A stretch of 64,000 bases of DNA from DATBMA01 sp036555105 (GCA_036555105.1 DATBMA010000114.1:3708-67707), one strand, 5' to 3'; counted from the first letter of the stretch, positions 38,429-46,627 are shown. Notes: a model not told the origin generated them from the sequence alone. Numbers and translations: made by a program.

Positions 38429-39265
38429 CTAGCCGGCCAGGCCGGTCCGCCACCTCTCTACCGCGTCCACTTCATTGAAGGTGAACACGTGGAAGCCGGC
38501 GATGCCTAGTTCGGGGTCCACTGCCTGTGCCTCGGCCAGGCCGGATAGGATGGGATCGGGGTTGAAGCCCCCACCCTTGGCTAGCCCGCCTATCAGCCCC
38601 TGCTGCTTGGAGAGGTAGCGCATCGAGTCGCCGATCCCGATGCGGGTGGCGATCCGGGTCAGCTTTACCACTCCAACCGGGGCAGGAAGGCCAACCCGCA
38701 CCGGCAGGGTGATGCCGCGGGAACGGGCTGCCCTGATCCAGCCCACGATCGCGTCGGGGTCGAAACAGAGCTGGGTGGCGACATAGGCGGCATATCGCTG
38801 CTTGGCCGCCAACGCCTCCCACAGCTTGTCCTCGGGGATATAGGCGTGACCCTCCGGGTAACCGGGGACTCCAAGTGTGGAAGGGGCCCCTTCCAGACCG
38901 GTGAGGTCCTGGAGGAGCGAGAGCCCGTCTGGATATTCCCCTGGCTCCTGCGCATCCCCTCCCACCACGAACGCCCGGGTGATGCCGGCGGCCTGAACCC
39001 GCTCGACCACTTCGACCAGGTGGGCGTGATCGCGGGTCTGGCGGGCGGAGATGTGGGGGACAGCATCCAATCCACGCCCTGCCAACCCCACCGCCAGGTC
39101 GATCGTGTGGTCGAGGCCCTTGCTCGGCGAGCAGGTGACCGTGACCTTCGCCGCTTGCGGTAGGTGTCCGACCTGCTCGTCGAGGTTGGAGAGGGGGATG
39201 ACCTCATACAGGGGGTCCGCCAGCATCTGGCGGGCAGCAGCAGCCGCGGGCCCGGTGAGCTTCAT
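38429..39265 (-). CDS. Methylenetetrahydrofolate reductase family protein
   Basis: 278 residues from ATG 39265. FAD-dependent barrel interconverting methyl-THF and methylene-THF. Visible: VTCSPSKGLDHTIDLAVGLAGRGLDAVPHISARQ, then FVVGGDAQEPGEYPDG, GVPGYPEGHAYIP, LCFDPDAIVGWI, in pieces. This is a divergent actinobacterial or demethylation-linked MTHFR rather than the biosynthetic MetF, and it would run in the oxidising direction to burn methyl groups. ATG overlaps the MttB-like stop (ATGA). Last gene of the minus-strand C1 operon. Confidence 0.82.
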   Translation of the reverse strand: MKLTGPAAAAARQMLADPLYEVIPLSNLDEQVGHLPQAAKVTVTCSPSKGLDHTIDLAVGLAGRGLDAVPHISARQTRDHAHLVEVVERVQAAGITRAFVVGGDAQEPGEYPDGLSLLQDLTGLEGAPSTLGVPGYPEGHAYIPEDKLWEALAAKQRYAAYVATQLCFDPDAIVGWIRAARSRGITLPVRVGLPAPVGVVKLTRIATRIGIGDSMRYLSKQQGLIGGLAKGGGFNPDPILSGLAEAQAVDPELGIAGFHVFTFNEVDAVERWRTGLAG

Positions 39266-40788
39266 ACGTTGGAGTCCGGGAACGAGGCCTTGCGCTGCTC
39301 GACGAACTCGGTCAGCTCCAGCTCGGTGGCCGGATCCATCGGGGGCGCTTCGTAGTCCTCGAGGGTCTTCTTCCAAATCCGGTTGGCGCGGGCGGCGGCG
39401 TCGAGGGCTCCCTCCTCGCTCCATTGCTCGAAGCTGGAGTTGTCGGCCACCTGCGACCTCCAGAAGGCAGTCTCGAAGTTGGCGAGGGTGTGCTCGCTGC
39501 CCAGGTAGTGCTGGCCCGGCTCGTTGGCGAGGATGGCGGCTAGGGCCTGGCCGTTGTCGGAGAGGTCCACACCAGAGGCGAACGCCTCCCACCCTGCGCA
39601 TTGATCGGCGTCCAGCACGAACTTCTCGTACCCGACGCAGAGCCCCCCTTCCAGCCAGCCGGCTGCATGGAGGACGAAGTTGACCCCGCCCAGCATCGTG
39701 GGCCCCATCGTGTTGGCGCTCTCGTAGGCGGCCTGAGCGTCCGGGATCTTCGATGCGCACAGTGCTCCACCCGACCTGAAGGGAACCCCGAGCCTCCTGG
39801 CCAGCTGGCCCATCACAAACAGCACCAGTGCCGGCTCGGGCGTCCCGAAGCTGGGGGCGCCGGTCTGCATCGACATCGAGGAGGCGAAGGAACCCAGCAC
39901 GACCGGTGCCCCGGGCCGTACCAGCTGGGTGAAGGCCATGCCGGACAGCGCTTCGGCCAGGGTCTGGGTGGCGGTCCCGGCCACGGTCACCGGACTCATC
40001 GCCCCGGCGATGATGAACGGCGTGATGAGCGTCGCCTGATTGTTCTCGGCGTAGACCTTGGCCGCTCCGAGCATCGTGGAGTCCCAGACCAGCGGCGAGT
40101 TGGCGTTGATCAACGAGAGAATGACGGTGTTGGACTCGAGGAAGTCGGGGCCGAACAGGATCTTGGCCATGTCGACCGTGTCTTGGGCGCGCAGCGGGTG
40201 GGTGACCGAGCCCATGAAGGGCTTGTCCGAGTACAGCATGTGGGCGAGGACCATGTCGTAGTGGCGCTTGTTGACCGGCAGGTCGACCGGCTCGCAAACG
40301 GTCCCACCCGAGTGGTGGATGTGGGGATTGGCGTAGGCGAGCTTCACGAAGTTGCGGAAGTCCTCGATGGTGCCGTAGCGACGCCCGCCGTCGAGATCGC
40401 GCACGAATGGGGAGCCGTAAGCAGGTGCGAACACGGTGTTGCGCCCCCCGATCTCGACCGAGCGAGCCGGGTTGCGAGCGCGCTGGATGAATGCAGCAGG
40501 AGCCGTGGCCTTGACCAGCTGGCGGCACAATCCACGGGGGAATCGAACCCGCTCACCGTCGACATCCGCTCCGGCCTCCCGCCAGAGGTCGAGGGCCTCG
40601 GGTATGCCCCTGAACTCGATACCCACCTGCTCGAGGATGGTGTCGGCGTTCTCCTCGATCAGAGACAGCCCCTCCTCCGACAGCACTTCAAGGGGGGCAA
40701 GAGCGCGGGTGATGAATGGAACCGACTCGGCTATCTGGGCCGCCCGGGCTGCCATTCTTGCCTCCCGTCCCCTCCTGCGGTCGCTCAT
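39262..40788 (-). CDS. MttB-family (trimethylamine methyltransferase-like) corrinoid methyltransferase, non-pyrrolysine
   Basis: 508 residues. Family COG5598 enzymes move a methyl group from a quaternary or tertiary amine to a cognate corrinoid protein. No in-frame TAG is present, so it belongs to the non-pyrrolysine branch that includes glycine betaine, proline betaine and carnitine methyltransferases. Visible: FITRALAPLEVLSEEGLSLI, YGSPFVRDLDGGRRYGT, GGTVCEPVDLP, PFMGSVTHPLRAQDTV, GAMSPVTVAGT, FGTPEPALVLF. The glycine betaine importer, BetB and dimethylglycine enzyme nearby make glycine betaine the leading substrate; this is inference. Overlaps the genes on both sides (ATGA). Confidence 0.85.
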   Translation of the reverse strand: MSDRRRGREARMAARAAQIAESVPFITRALAPLEVLSEEGLSLIEENADTILEQVGIEFRGIPEALDLWREAGADVDGERVRFPRGLCRQLVKATAPAAFIQRARNPARSVEIGGRNTVFAPAYGSPFVRDLDGGRRYGTIEDFRNFVKLAYANPHIHHSGGTVCEPVDLPVNKRHYDMVLAHMLYSDKPFMGSVTHPLRAQDTVDMAKILFGPDFLESNTVILSLINANSPLVWDSTMLGAAKVYAENNQATLITPFIIAGAMSPVTVAGTATQTLAEALSGMAFTQLVRPGAPVVLGSFASSMSMQTGAPSFGTPEPALVLFVMGQLARRLGVPFRSGGALCASKIPDAQAAYESANTMGPTMLGGVNFVLHAAGWLEGGLCVGYEKFVLDADQCAGWEAFASGVDLSDNGQALAAILANEPGQHYLGSEHTLANFETAFWRSQVADNSSFEQWSEEGALDAAARANRIWKKTLEDYEAPPMDPATELELTEFVEQRKASFPDSNV

Positions 40789-42788
40789 CCGGTCCTCCCT
40801 CTGCGGCCCCTTCGGGCTCCCGTCATCTCCGCCCTGGCCGGCAGCTCGACTTCCGCCGCCAGATGGCGGTAATCGTCGATCCGGTGTGGGAATGCCATGG
40901 CGTTGACAAAGTGCTCCTGGAAGCGCGGTTCCACCGCCGTCTCGACCTTCTCAATCGTCCGCACCACCTGCTCGATCTCGGCCCGCTTGTCCCGGTTGAG
41001 CAGCGTCATCAACGCCCCGGTCCCGGCCGCATTGCCGGCGGCGCCCACCGCTTCGAGGTCGCAGTCGGGCACCAGCCCCAGCACCAGGGCGTAGAGAGGG
41101 TCGATGTGTGATCCAAAGGCGCCGGCCAGGCGGATCCGATCCACCGTGGTCGTCCCCATGTGGTCCATCAGGAGCTTGCAGCCGGCGTGGAGGGCAGCTT
41201 TGGCCAGCTGGATCGCGCGTACGTCGTTTTGGGTGATCCATATGTCGGGCTCCCCCTCCCACAACAGGTAGGAGAAGGTTCGATCGTCACGACGGACTCG
41301 CGCTGTCCGGTCTGATTCAATGATCACACCGTCGGGGGAGATGATCCCGGCGAGGAAAAGCTCGGCGATGGCCTCGATGATCCCCGAGCCACAGATCCCG
41401 GTCGGCACCATGCTGAAGCCCGGCTCGTCCGACCAGTGGCGGTCGCCAATGGCTCTGATCCGCGGCTCCAGAGTCGTCCGATCGATGCGGACGCGCTCGA
41501 TTGCACCCGGGGCTGCTCGCTGTCCCGATGAGATCTGGGCGCCCTCGAAGGCCGGCCCGGTAGGAGAGGAGGCGGCGAGGAGCCGGTGACGGTTCCCGAG
41601 CACGATCTCGGCATTGGTGCCGACATCCACGGCCAGAGTCAGCTCGTCCCGTCGATATGGCCCTTCTGCCAGCACCATCCCGGCCGCGTCCGCACCGACG
41701 TGGCCGGCGATGCACGGCAAGACGTAGATGCGGGCGGAAGGCAGCAGGTCTAGCGCGAGGTCGGCTGCCCGACGCTCCACCGCGAGGTCTGTCACCAGCG
41801 CGAAAGGGGCCCCGCCCAGCTCGATCGGATCGAATCCGAGGAAAAGGTGGTGCATGATCGGGTTGCCGACGGCAGTCATTGCCAGCACGTCATCCCGCTC
41901 CACTCCGGCCGCCTCGACCAACTCACCGATCAGGCCGTTGATGCAGTCCCGCACCGCCGCGGTCAGGTCGGCGGCTCCGCCCGGGTTCATCATCACGTAG
42001 GAGACCCGGCTCATGAGGTCCTCACCGAAGCGGATCTGCGGGTTCATGGCTCCGGCCGACGCCAGTACCTCGCCGGTGTGGAGGTCGGCCAGGTGCCCGG
42101 CCACCGTGGTGGACCCGATGTCGAAGGCGACCCCGTAGGCGTAGTCCTGGAAGCCGGGCCGGACCGAGACGATGACGCCGCCAGATCGCGCCAGAACAGG
42201 GGGATGCGGGTTGGAGACGGCGGCGGTCACCTTCCAGTCGCCGGCCCTGAGAGCAGCCTGCAGGCCGGGCAGGACGGCCGGGTCGACGTCGAGGCCGGTG
42301 AGGTCCCACTGCTGCTCGAGGGCGGCAAGCAGCCGCCTGAGGTCGGACGAAGGGTCTGCCAGGTCGGGCGCCGCCACCTCGACGTAGTGCTGGGTGATGA
42401 CCGGGTCGATCTCGAGCTCGAGCGGCAGGGCTTCCTTCCTCACCACCTGGCGATGCACTTGGCTCTCGGCAGGCACATCCACCAGCAGGTCGCCTCGCAA
42501 CCGGGCGGTGCAACCAAGGCGATGCCCATCTGCCAGCCCCCTGCGCTGGGCGAAGTCGAGCTCAACCGGGCCTATCGGCGACAGGTGGGCGGCTTCCGAG
42601 TGGATGCCGTGTTTCGGAAAGTCCCCTTCCATGACCTCCACCCGACAGCGGCCACATATGCCGCGGCCCCCGCACACCGAGTCCAGATCCACTCCCAGTT
42701 GGCGGGCGGCGTCGAGCAGGGTCGTTTCGTCGGGAAAGCGACCCCGCCGGCCGGAAGGGGTGAATACGAGCAAGCTCTCTCGGGTCAC
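40785..42788 (-). CDS. RACo/RamA-type corrinoid reductive activator (ASKHA, 2Fe-2S)
   Basis: 667 residues from GTG 42788, which overlaps the MeTr stop (GTGA). ATP-dependent reductive activator that restores Co(I) in oxidised corrinoid proteins. The N-terminal plant-type [2Fe-2S] domain has Cys39, 45, 48 and 93 (VCGGRGICGRC; LGC). A linker is followed by an ASKHA ATPase core: VAFDIGSTTVAGHL, TAVGNPIMHHL, LAVDVGTNAEIVLGN, GICGSGIIEAIAEL, RIRLAGAFGSHIDPL. An open frame upstream of GTG 42788 lies inside the MeTr gene and is rejected. Needed because aerobic growth would oxidise the corrinoid often. Confidence 0.88.
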   Translation of the reverse strand: MTRESLLVFTPSGRRGRFPDETTLLDAARQLGVDLDSVCGGRGICGRCRVEVMEGDFPKHGIHSEAAHLSPIGPVELDFAQRRGLADGHRLGCTARLRGDLLVDVPAESQVHRQVVRKEALPLELEIDPVITQHYVEVAAPDLADPSSDLRRLLAALEQQWDLTGLDVDPAVLPGLQAALRAGDWKVTAAVSNPHPPVLARSGGVIVSVRPGFQDYAYGVAFDIGSTTVAGHLADLHTGEVLASAGAMNPQIRFGEDLMSRVSYVMMNPGGAADLTAAVRDCINGLIGELVEAAGVERDDVLAMTAVGNPIMHHLFLGFDPIELGGAPFALVTDLAVERRAADLALDLLPSARIYVLPCIAGHVGADAAGMVLAEGPYRRDELTLAVDVGTNAEIVLGNRHRLLAASSPTGPAFEGAQISSGQRAAPGAIERVRIDRTTLEPRIRAIGDRHWSDEPGFSMVPTGICGSGIIEAIAELFLAGIISPDGVIIESDRTARVRRDDRTFSYLLWEGEPDIWITQNDVRAIQLAKAALHAGCKLLMDHMGTTTVDRIRLAGAFGSHIDPLYALVLGLVPDCDLEAVGAAGNAAGTGALMTLLNRDKRAEIEQVVRTIEKVETAVEPRFQEHFVNAMAFPHRIDDYRHLAAEVELPARAEMTGARRGRRGRTG

Positions 42789-43687
42789 TGTCCGGCCACG
42801 GCCCGGCGGCGGGGGCGGTCCCGTCGCCCGCCTTCCGCCGGGCTTTCGACCCGGTACGCCCTGATCCAGCGGCCGCACTCGGGGTCATGACCGCTGAGGA
42901 CATCCGCAGCCAGGACCGCTTGGCGGATCTCCGGCTCGATCGGGTTGGTGATGGCCGAGGTCATCCCGGCGGCGATTGCCATCGCCAGGAAGGTGGCGTT
43001 GATGCCGGCTCGATTGGGAAGGCCGAAGCTGACGTTCGAGGCCCCGCAGGTGGTGTTGACCCCGAGCTCCTCGCGGAGGCGGCGGACCAGGTGGAAGACC
43101 TGGCGACCAGCCGTTGCCATTGCCCCCACCGGCATGAGGAGGGGATCCACCACGACGTCCTCCTTGGGGATGCCGTGATCGGCGGCTGCCGAAATGATCT
43201 TGCGCGCCACCTCGAAGCGGACATCGGGATCCTCCGATATACCCGTCTCGTCGTTGGTGATCGCAACCACCGCCGCCCCATGCCGTGCCACCAGCGGCAG
43301 CACCGCTTCGATCCTCTCGTCCTCGCCGGTGACGGAGTTGACGAGGGCCTTGCCTTGGTAGACGGAGAGCCCGGCCTCCAGGGCTTCCACGATGGAGGAG
43401 TCGATTGACAGCGGCACGTCGGTGAGGCTTTGCACCAGCTTGACCGTCTCGGCCAGGATCGCCGGCTCGTCGGCCAGCGGGATCCCGGCGTTGACGTCGA
43501 GCATCTGGGCGCCGGCCTCGACCTGGCGAGCAACATCGGCGATGACCGTCGAGAAGTCACCCTCGGCCATCTCGGCGGCCAGCTTCTTGCGGCCGGTGGG
43601 GTTTATGCGCTCCCCGATGATCACGAAGGGCCGCTCGAACCCGATCACCACCTCTCTGGTCCCGGAGGAAACGACGGTGTTAACCAT
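42785..43687 (-). CDS. Methyltetrahydrofolate:corrinoid methyltransferase (pterin-binding, MeTr-like)
   Basis: 300 residues from ATG 43687. Dihydropteroate-synthase-fold barrel that transfers a methyl group between THF and a corrinoid protein. Visible: VIIGERINPTGRKKLAAEM, MLDVNAGIPLADEP, DVPLSIDSS, VNSVTGEDERI, DPLLMPVGAMA, and GASNVSFGLPNR with the pterin-contacting Asn. In this operon it likely moves methyl groups from the demethylation corrinoid to THF, or back for methionine. An in-frame ATG 43723 lies in the upstream repeat array; if used, 12 repeat-encoded residues would be added. The unusual proximity of a repeat array here may affect translation. Confidence 0.87.
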   Translation of the reverse strand: MVNTVVSSGTREVVIGFERPFVIIGERINPTGRKKLAAEMAEGDFSTVIADVARQVEAGAQMLDVNAGIPLADEPAILAETVKLVQSLTDVPLSIDSSIVEALEAGLSVYQGKALVNSVTGEDERIEAVLPLVARHGAAVVAITNDETGISEDPDVRFEVARKIISAAADHGIPKEDVVVDPLLMPVGAMATAGRQVFHLVRRLREELGVNTTCGASNVSFGLPNRAGINATFLAMAIAAGMTSAITNPIEPEIRQAVLAADVLSGHDPECGRWIRAYRVESPAEGGRRDRPRRRAVAGQ

Positions 43688-43692
43688 CTGCG

Positions 43693-43767
43693 GTCTCGAG
43701 GTCTCGAAGTCTCGAGGTCGCATGGTGAGACCCCGCGACTGTGAGACCGTGCGATCGTGGGACCTCA
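43693..43767. repeat. 3' repeat array R9, inside the C1 operon
   Basis: GTCTCGAG, GTCTCGAA, GTCTCGAG, GTCGCATG, then GTGAGACC, CCGCGACT, GTGAGACC, GTGCGATC, GTGGGACC: about nine 8-bp units with a flip in the middle. It includes the stop codon of the 'virulence factor' gene and precedes the MeTr gene. Confidence 0.8.
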
Positions 43768-44061
43768 CACATATGCGCCTCCGGTTCGCACCAGGCCGGC
43801 CAGGGCGTCGTCGGTGAACTCGGCCTCCAGCCGGGCGGCTTCGGCCGAGGCCACTGTCTCCAGATCGGCATCGCAGGGACGGGTCACTCGCCTCCACTGA
43901 GCCAGGTAATCGTCGGTCCCGATGAGCCCCACCCTGGTGGCGGCGGCATCTATCGCCTCCTGGAACCGCTCCGAGAGGACCGCCTTGCTGGTCTGACGGC
44001 CCTCTCTGGCCGTCACCTGGGCGGGGATGTCCCGCCAGTAGATGACGGTGAGCTCAGCCAT
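43765..44061 (-). CDS. 'Virulence factor' domain protein (Virulence_fact family)
   Basis: 98 residues from ATG 44061. Matches the small family named virulence factor: MAELTVIYWRDIPAQVTA, SKAVLSERFQEAIDAAA, DDYLAQWRRV. Despite the name it is commonly encoded with corrinoid methyltransferase genes; the role is unknown but probably linked to corrinoid handling. Overlaps the DUF1638 gene by 8 bp. Its stop codon is part of repeat array R9. An in-frame start at 44196 lies inside DUF1638 and is rejected. Confidence 0.78.
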   Translation of the reverse strand: MAELTVIYWRDIPAQVTAREGRQTSKAVLSERFQEAIDAAATRVGLIGTDDYLAQWRRVTRPCDADLETVASAEAARLEAEFTDDALAGLVRTGGAYV

Positions 44062-44701
44062 CGTTTGCTCCCGCGAAGCGGGCCAGGGAGGTTTCCAGGT
44101 CTCCCATCCCGGTGGCGACCCGCTCGTAGCCGAGGCCCAGGTAGGCAGCCGCCTCCTGCCCTCGGCGATCGAGCTCCGGATCGTCGGTCTGGGCAAGGAA
44201 TACCAGGCGCAGGTAGTTGCCGAAGTATTGGGGGAGGAGCTCAGGATGGCGGTCGAGGCCGAGGCCCCTGACCACGAACAGGTCGAAGTGCCGGCAGAGG
44301 AAGTCGGTCAGATAGAACGTGGCGGGCTCGGCATCGTGCATCGCCAGGAATTCGGCCCCTCCGGCGAAGAACTGATAGCAGTGGGCGCCGGGGATCCTTT
44401 CGATTCCACGCTCGGCCAGCAGCCGGTCGAGGTCCCCCCCGGTGCCGCAGTCGGCGTAACCGACGAAGACCCGCTGGTAGCGGCCTTCCGCCCGATCGAG
44501 GCGCTGCCTGACGGCGTCGGTGATGAGTCCCGGTGTGTTGTGAAGCTTGGCCGGGAGGCACTCGATGATCAGATGATCCCAGCCATTGAGGCGACGCAAC
44601 TCGATCAGTTCCCGGGCGATGGCGCCACAGGCGATCACCAGTATCTCGGCTTCCAGCTCCGGTGCGAAGGTCGCTTCCTGATCGAAGAGAGCGACGGCCA
44701 T
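44054..44701 (-). CDS. DUF1638 family protein
   Basis: 215 residues from ATG 44701, one base after the corrinoid gene stop. DUF1638 proteins accompany B12-dependent methionine synthase parts and corrinoid methyltransferases; as I recall, genetics in alphaproteobacteria linked one to B12-dependent methionine synthesis, probably reactivation. Visible: ILVIACGAIARELIEL, IIECLPAKLHNTPGLI, RVFVGYADCGTGGDLD, GAHCYQFFAG. Cysteines in these motifs could bind metal. An upstream in-frame codon at 44788 lies inside the corrinoid gene. Exact reaction unknown. Confidence 0.82.
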   Translation of the reverse strand: MAVALFDQEATFAPELEAEILVIACGAIARELIELRRLNGWDHLIIECLPAKLHNTPGLITDAVRQRLDRAEGRYQRVFVGYADCGTGGDLDRLLAERGIERIPGAHCYQFFAGGAEFLAMHDAEPATFYLTDFLCRHFDLFVVRGLGLDRHPELLPQYFGNYLRLVFLAQTDDPELDRRGQEAAAYLGLGYERVATGMGDLETSLARFAGANDG

Positions 44702-44702
44702 G

Positions 44703-45404
44703 TCAGTCCTCGCCGGAGACGAGGCGTCTGGCCTTGACCAGTGCTTGTGCGGTCTCGGCGGCGATGGCGGCATCGCGGCAATAGGCATCTGCCCCCACCG
44801 CTTGGGCGAACTCCTCGTTCAGGGGCGCGCCGCCTACGAGGACGATGTAGTCATCTCTGATGCCCTTCTCCTTGAGGGTGTCGATGACCACTTTCATGTA
44901 CGGCATCGTCGTGGTCAGCAAAGCCGACATGCCGAGGATGTCGGGCTTGTGCTCCTCGAGGGCTGCCAGGTACTTCTCGACCGGGTTGTTGATGCCGAGG
45001 TCGATCACTTCGAACCCGGCTCCTTCCAGCATCATCGCCACGAGGTTCTTGCCGATGTCGTGGATGTCGCCCTTGACGGTCCCGATCACGACTTTCCCGA
45101 CCGGCTCGGCCCCGGTTTCGGCCAGGAGCGGGCGCAGGATCTCCATGGCGGCCTTCATGGCGTTGGCTGCCATCAGCACCTCCGGCACGAAGAGGATGCC
45201 GTCTCGGAAGTCGATGCCCACGATACGCATCCCTTCCACCAGAGCGTCATTGAGCACACGGTCCGGCGGCCAGCCCCGCTGCAACAGGATGTTGGTGCCC
45301 TGGACCAGCTCTTCCTTCAGCCCGTCGTAGAGGTCGTCATGCATCTGCTCGACCAACTCGGGGTCGGCGAGGGATGAGAGATCAAGTTCTTGATCGTCTG
45401 GCAT
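44703..45404 (-). CDS. Corrinoid (B12-binding) methyl-carrier protein, MtbC/MetH cobalamin-domain type
   Basis: 233 residues. Carries the methyl group on cobalt between the MttB-family enzyme, MeTr and probably the homocysteine methyltransferase. N-terminal helical cap domain, then the Rossmann-like B12 domain with the axial-histidine motif GDIHDIGKN (112-120, His115), GFEVIDLGINN, and GGAPLNEEFAQAVGADAY. First gene of the minus-strand operon, so expression is likely set by the IclR operator 20-50 bp upstream. No cobalamin riboswitch was seen in the 66-bp spacer. Confidence 0.9.
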   Translation of the reverse strand: MPDDQELDLSSLADPELVEQMHDDLYDGLKEELVQGTNILLQRGWPPDRVLNDALVEGMRIVGIDFRDGILFVPEVLMAANAMKAAMEILRPLLAETGAEPVGKVVIGTVKGDIHDIGKNLVAMMLEGAGFEVIDLGINNPVEKYLAALEEHKPDILGMSALLTTTMPYMKVVIDTLKEKGIRDDYIVLVGGAPLNEEFAQAVGADAYCRDAAIAAETAQALVKARRLVSGED

Positions 45405-45422
45405 CTTGTTCGATCCTCATGG

Positions 45423-45457
45423 GTTCCGTATGATGGAACTGTATCGGATAGTGGAAC
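45423..45457. promoter_or_regulatory. Candidate IclR operator and divergent promoter
   Basis: GTTCC-N7-GGAAC (45423-45439) is a clean inverted repeat, with a further GGAAC half-site at 45453-45457, 18 bp on. A plus-strand TATGAT (45429-45434) sits inside the inverted repeat, and a minus-strand TACAGT (45446-45441) lies between the half-sites. Binding here would control both the IclR gene and the corrinoid operon. Confidence 0.55.
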
Positions 45458-46221
45458 AGGATACTCCAGTGGTGCAAACGGTGTCGAGCGTGCATTCCAT
45501 CGAACGGGCCTTCGCCATCCTGGATGCCCTGCGATCCGGCCCGGCCCGCGTGACCGATCTGGCGAGAAGAGTCGACCTGCCCAAGAGCACCGTCGCCAGG
45601 CTGCTGGCAACCCTGCAGTCGGTCGGGGCGGTCGAGCGTGACCCCGATGGTGTCCGCTACCGCGCGTGCCGCGAGTGGGCGCAATCGGCCGGTCCTGGCG
45701 GGGGCATCGAGACCATCGTGGCGATGGCCCGCCCGAGCTTGGTGGGATTGGTGGAACGGCTGGGCGAGTCGGCCGGGCTCTCGGTGCCGGACGGCTACCT
45801 GGCCCACTACGTCGCCCAGGTCGACTCGGGCAACCCTGTGCAGGTGCGGGACTGGACGGGGGAGAGGATCCCCATGCACGCGGTCTCGTCGGGCCTGGTG
45901 TTCTTGGCCGATCTCCCGCGGGAGGCGCTGTCCGACTTCCTGCGGCATCCGCTGAGCGAGTTCACGTCCCACACGGTGACCTCTCCTGCCCAGCTGAGAA
46001 GGCGTCTGCAGCAGGTGCGGGCCGACGGCTACGCCTGGGTGGAAGAAGAGTTCGCCGAGGGGATCAACTCGGTGGCGGCCCCGGTGAGGAGGGTTGACGG
46101 GAGAACCCTCGCCGCCTTGCACGTGCATGGCCCTTCTTACCGTTTCCCCGGCAGGCGAGCCCGAGCCGCATCCAACCAGGTTGTGGCGGCCGCCGATGCA
46201 CTGTCTGCCCAGCTGACCTGA
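45451..46221 (+). CDS. IclR family transcriptional regulator
   Basis: About 256 residues if started at GTG 45451; GTG 45469/45472 and an upstream in-frame codon (45406) are alternatives, so the start is uncertain by up to 20 residues. N-terminal winged helix-turn-helix (SVHSIERAFAILDALRSGPARV, then RRVDLPKSTVARLLATL) and a C-terminal effector domain (GLVFLADLPREALSDFL; EEEFAEGINSVAAPV; PSYRFPGRRAR). The effector is unknown; a betaine or demethylation intermediate would fit. Divergent from the corrinoid operon and lying next to BetB and the betaine importer. Confidence 0.88.
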   Translation: MEQDTPVVQTVSSVHSIERAFAILDALRSGPARVTDLARRVDLPKSTVARLLATLQSVGAVERDPDGVRYRACREWAQSAGPGGGIETIVAMARPSLVGLVERLGESAGLSVPDGYLAHYVAQVDSGNPVQVRDWTGERIPMHAVSSGLVFLADLPREALSDFLRHPLSEFTSHTVTSPAQLRRRLQQVRADGYAWVEEEFAEGINSVAAPVRRVDGRTLAALHVHGPSYRFPGRRARAASNQVVAAADALSAQLT

Positions 46222-46223
46222 CC

Positions 46224-46589
46224 TCAGGCGGGGGCCAACTCCGCTCGCTGACCGAAGAAGATGCCGGGGACCGCCATCGCCACCACTGCGAGCTGGATCA
46301 TCCAGACCGTGGTGGGAAGGAGCAGGGCGGTACCGAACAGCACGAATCCCCCCACTCTTGCCCTGAATCCCTTGGTCCCGCGCCATCGCATCAGGCCGAG
46401 CAGGTAGAGGATCCCGCCGGCCACCGCCGCCACCGATAGCAAGAAGATCGGGTGTATGCCGGAGATCGGAGTGACGTTGAAGTAGGCGATCACGGCGCCG
46501 ACCATCACCCACATTCCGAACAGGATCGCCAGCCCGGCACCGGCCATGCCGAGGACGCCGGCAACCATGCGCAAGCCTTGTTTGGGCAC
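46224..46589 (-). CDS. Small four-helix membrane protein, unknown function
   Basis: 121 residues from GTG 46589. Four hydrophobic helices (MVAGVLGMAGAGLAILFGMW; IFLLSVAAVAGGILYLLGL; VGGFVLFGTALLLPTTVW; IQLAVVAMAVPGIFFG). No family recognised. The -10 box TACGCT is 8 nt before the GTG. Lies between the IclR gene (convergent) and betB (divergent); no motif suggests a direct part in C1 metabolism. Confidence 0.65.
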   Translation of the reverse strand: MPKQGLRMVAGVLGMAGAGLAILFGMWVMVGAVIAYFNVTPISGIHPIFLLSVAAVAGGILYLLGLMRWRGTKGFRARVGGFVLFGTALLLPTTVWMIQLAVVAMAVPGIFFGQRAELAPA

Positions 46590-46597
46590 GGCGGGCG

Positions 46598-46603
46598 AGC
46601 GTA
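46598..46603 (-). promoter_or_regulatory. Candidate -10 box (TACGCT) for the four-helix membrane protein gene
   Basis: Minus-strand TACGCT, 8 nt before GTG 46589; divergent from the betB box 19 bp away. Confidence 0.4.
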
Positions 46604-46621
46604 CCTGGGCAGCCGGACCTC

Positions 46622-46627
46622 TACACT
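46622..46627 (+). promoter_or_regulatory. Candidate -10 box (TACACT) for betB
   Basis: TACACT lies 11 nt before ATG 46639. Confidence 0.4.

Noticed and set aside
38429..40528. A long open frame reading through the MTHFR gene and on into the MttB region (699 codons)
   Set aside because: The upstream two thirds are arginine/glycine-rich shadow sequence of the MttB gene; only the part from ATG 39265 has family motifs.
39262..40788. Pyrrolysine-type trimethylamine methyltransferase
   Set aside because: The MttB-family frame is open from start to stop with no internal TAG, so there is no sign of pyrrolysine; it belongs to the non-Pyl branch.
45405..45450. Cobalamin riboswitch upstream of the corrinoid operon
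   Set aside because: The spacer is too short and shows no B12-box; it holds an inverted repeat operator instead.
45382..46512. 376-codon minus-strand open frame opposite the IclR gene
   Set aside because: Shadow frame of IclR; no motifs, and the corrinoid gene start lies inside it in another frame.
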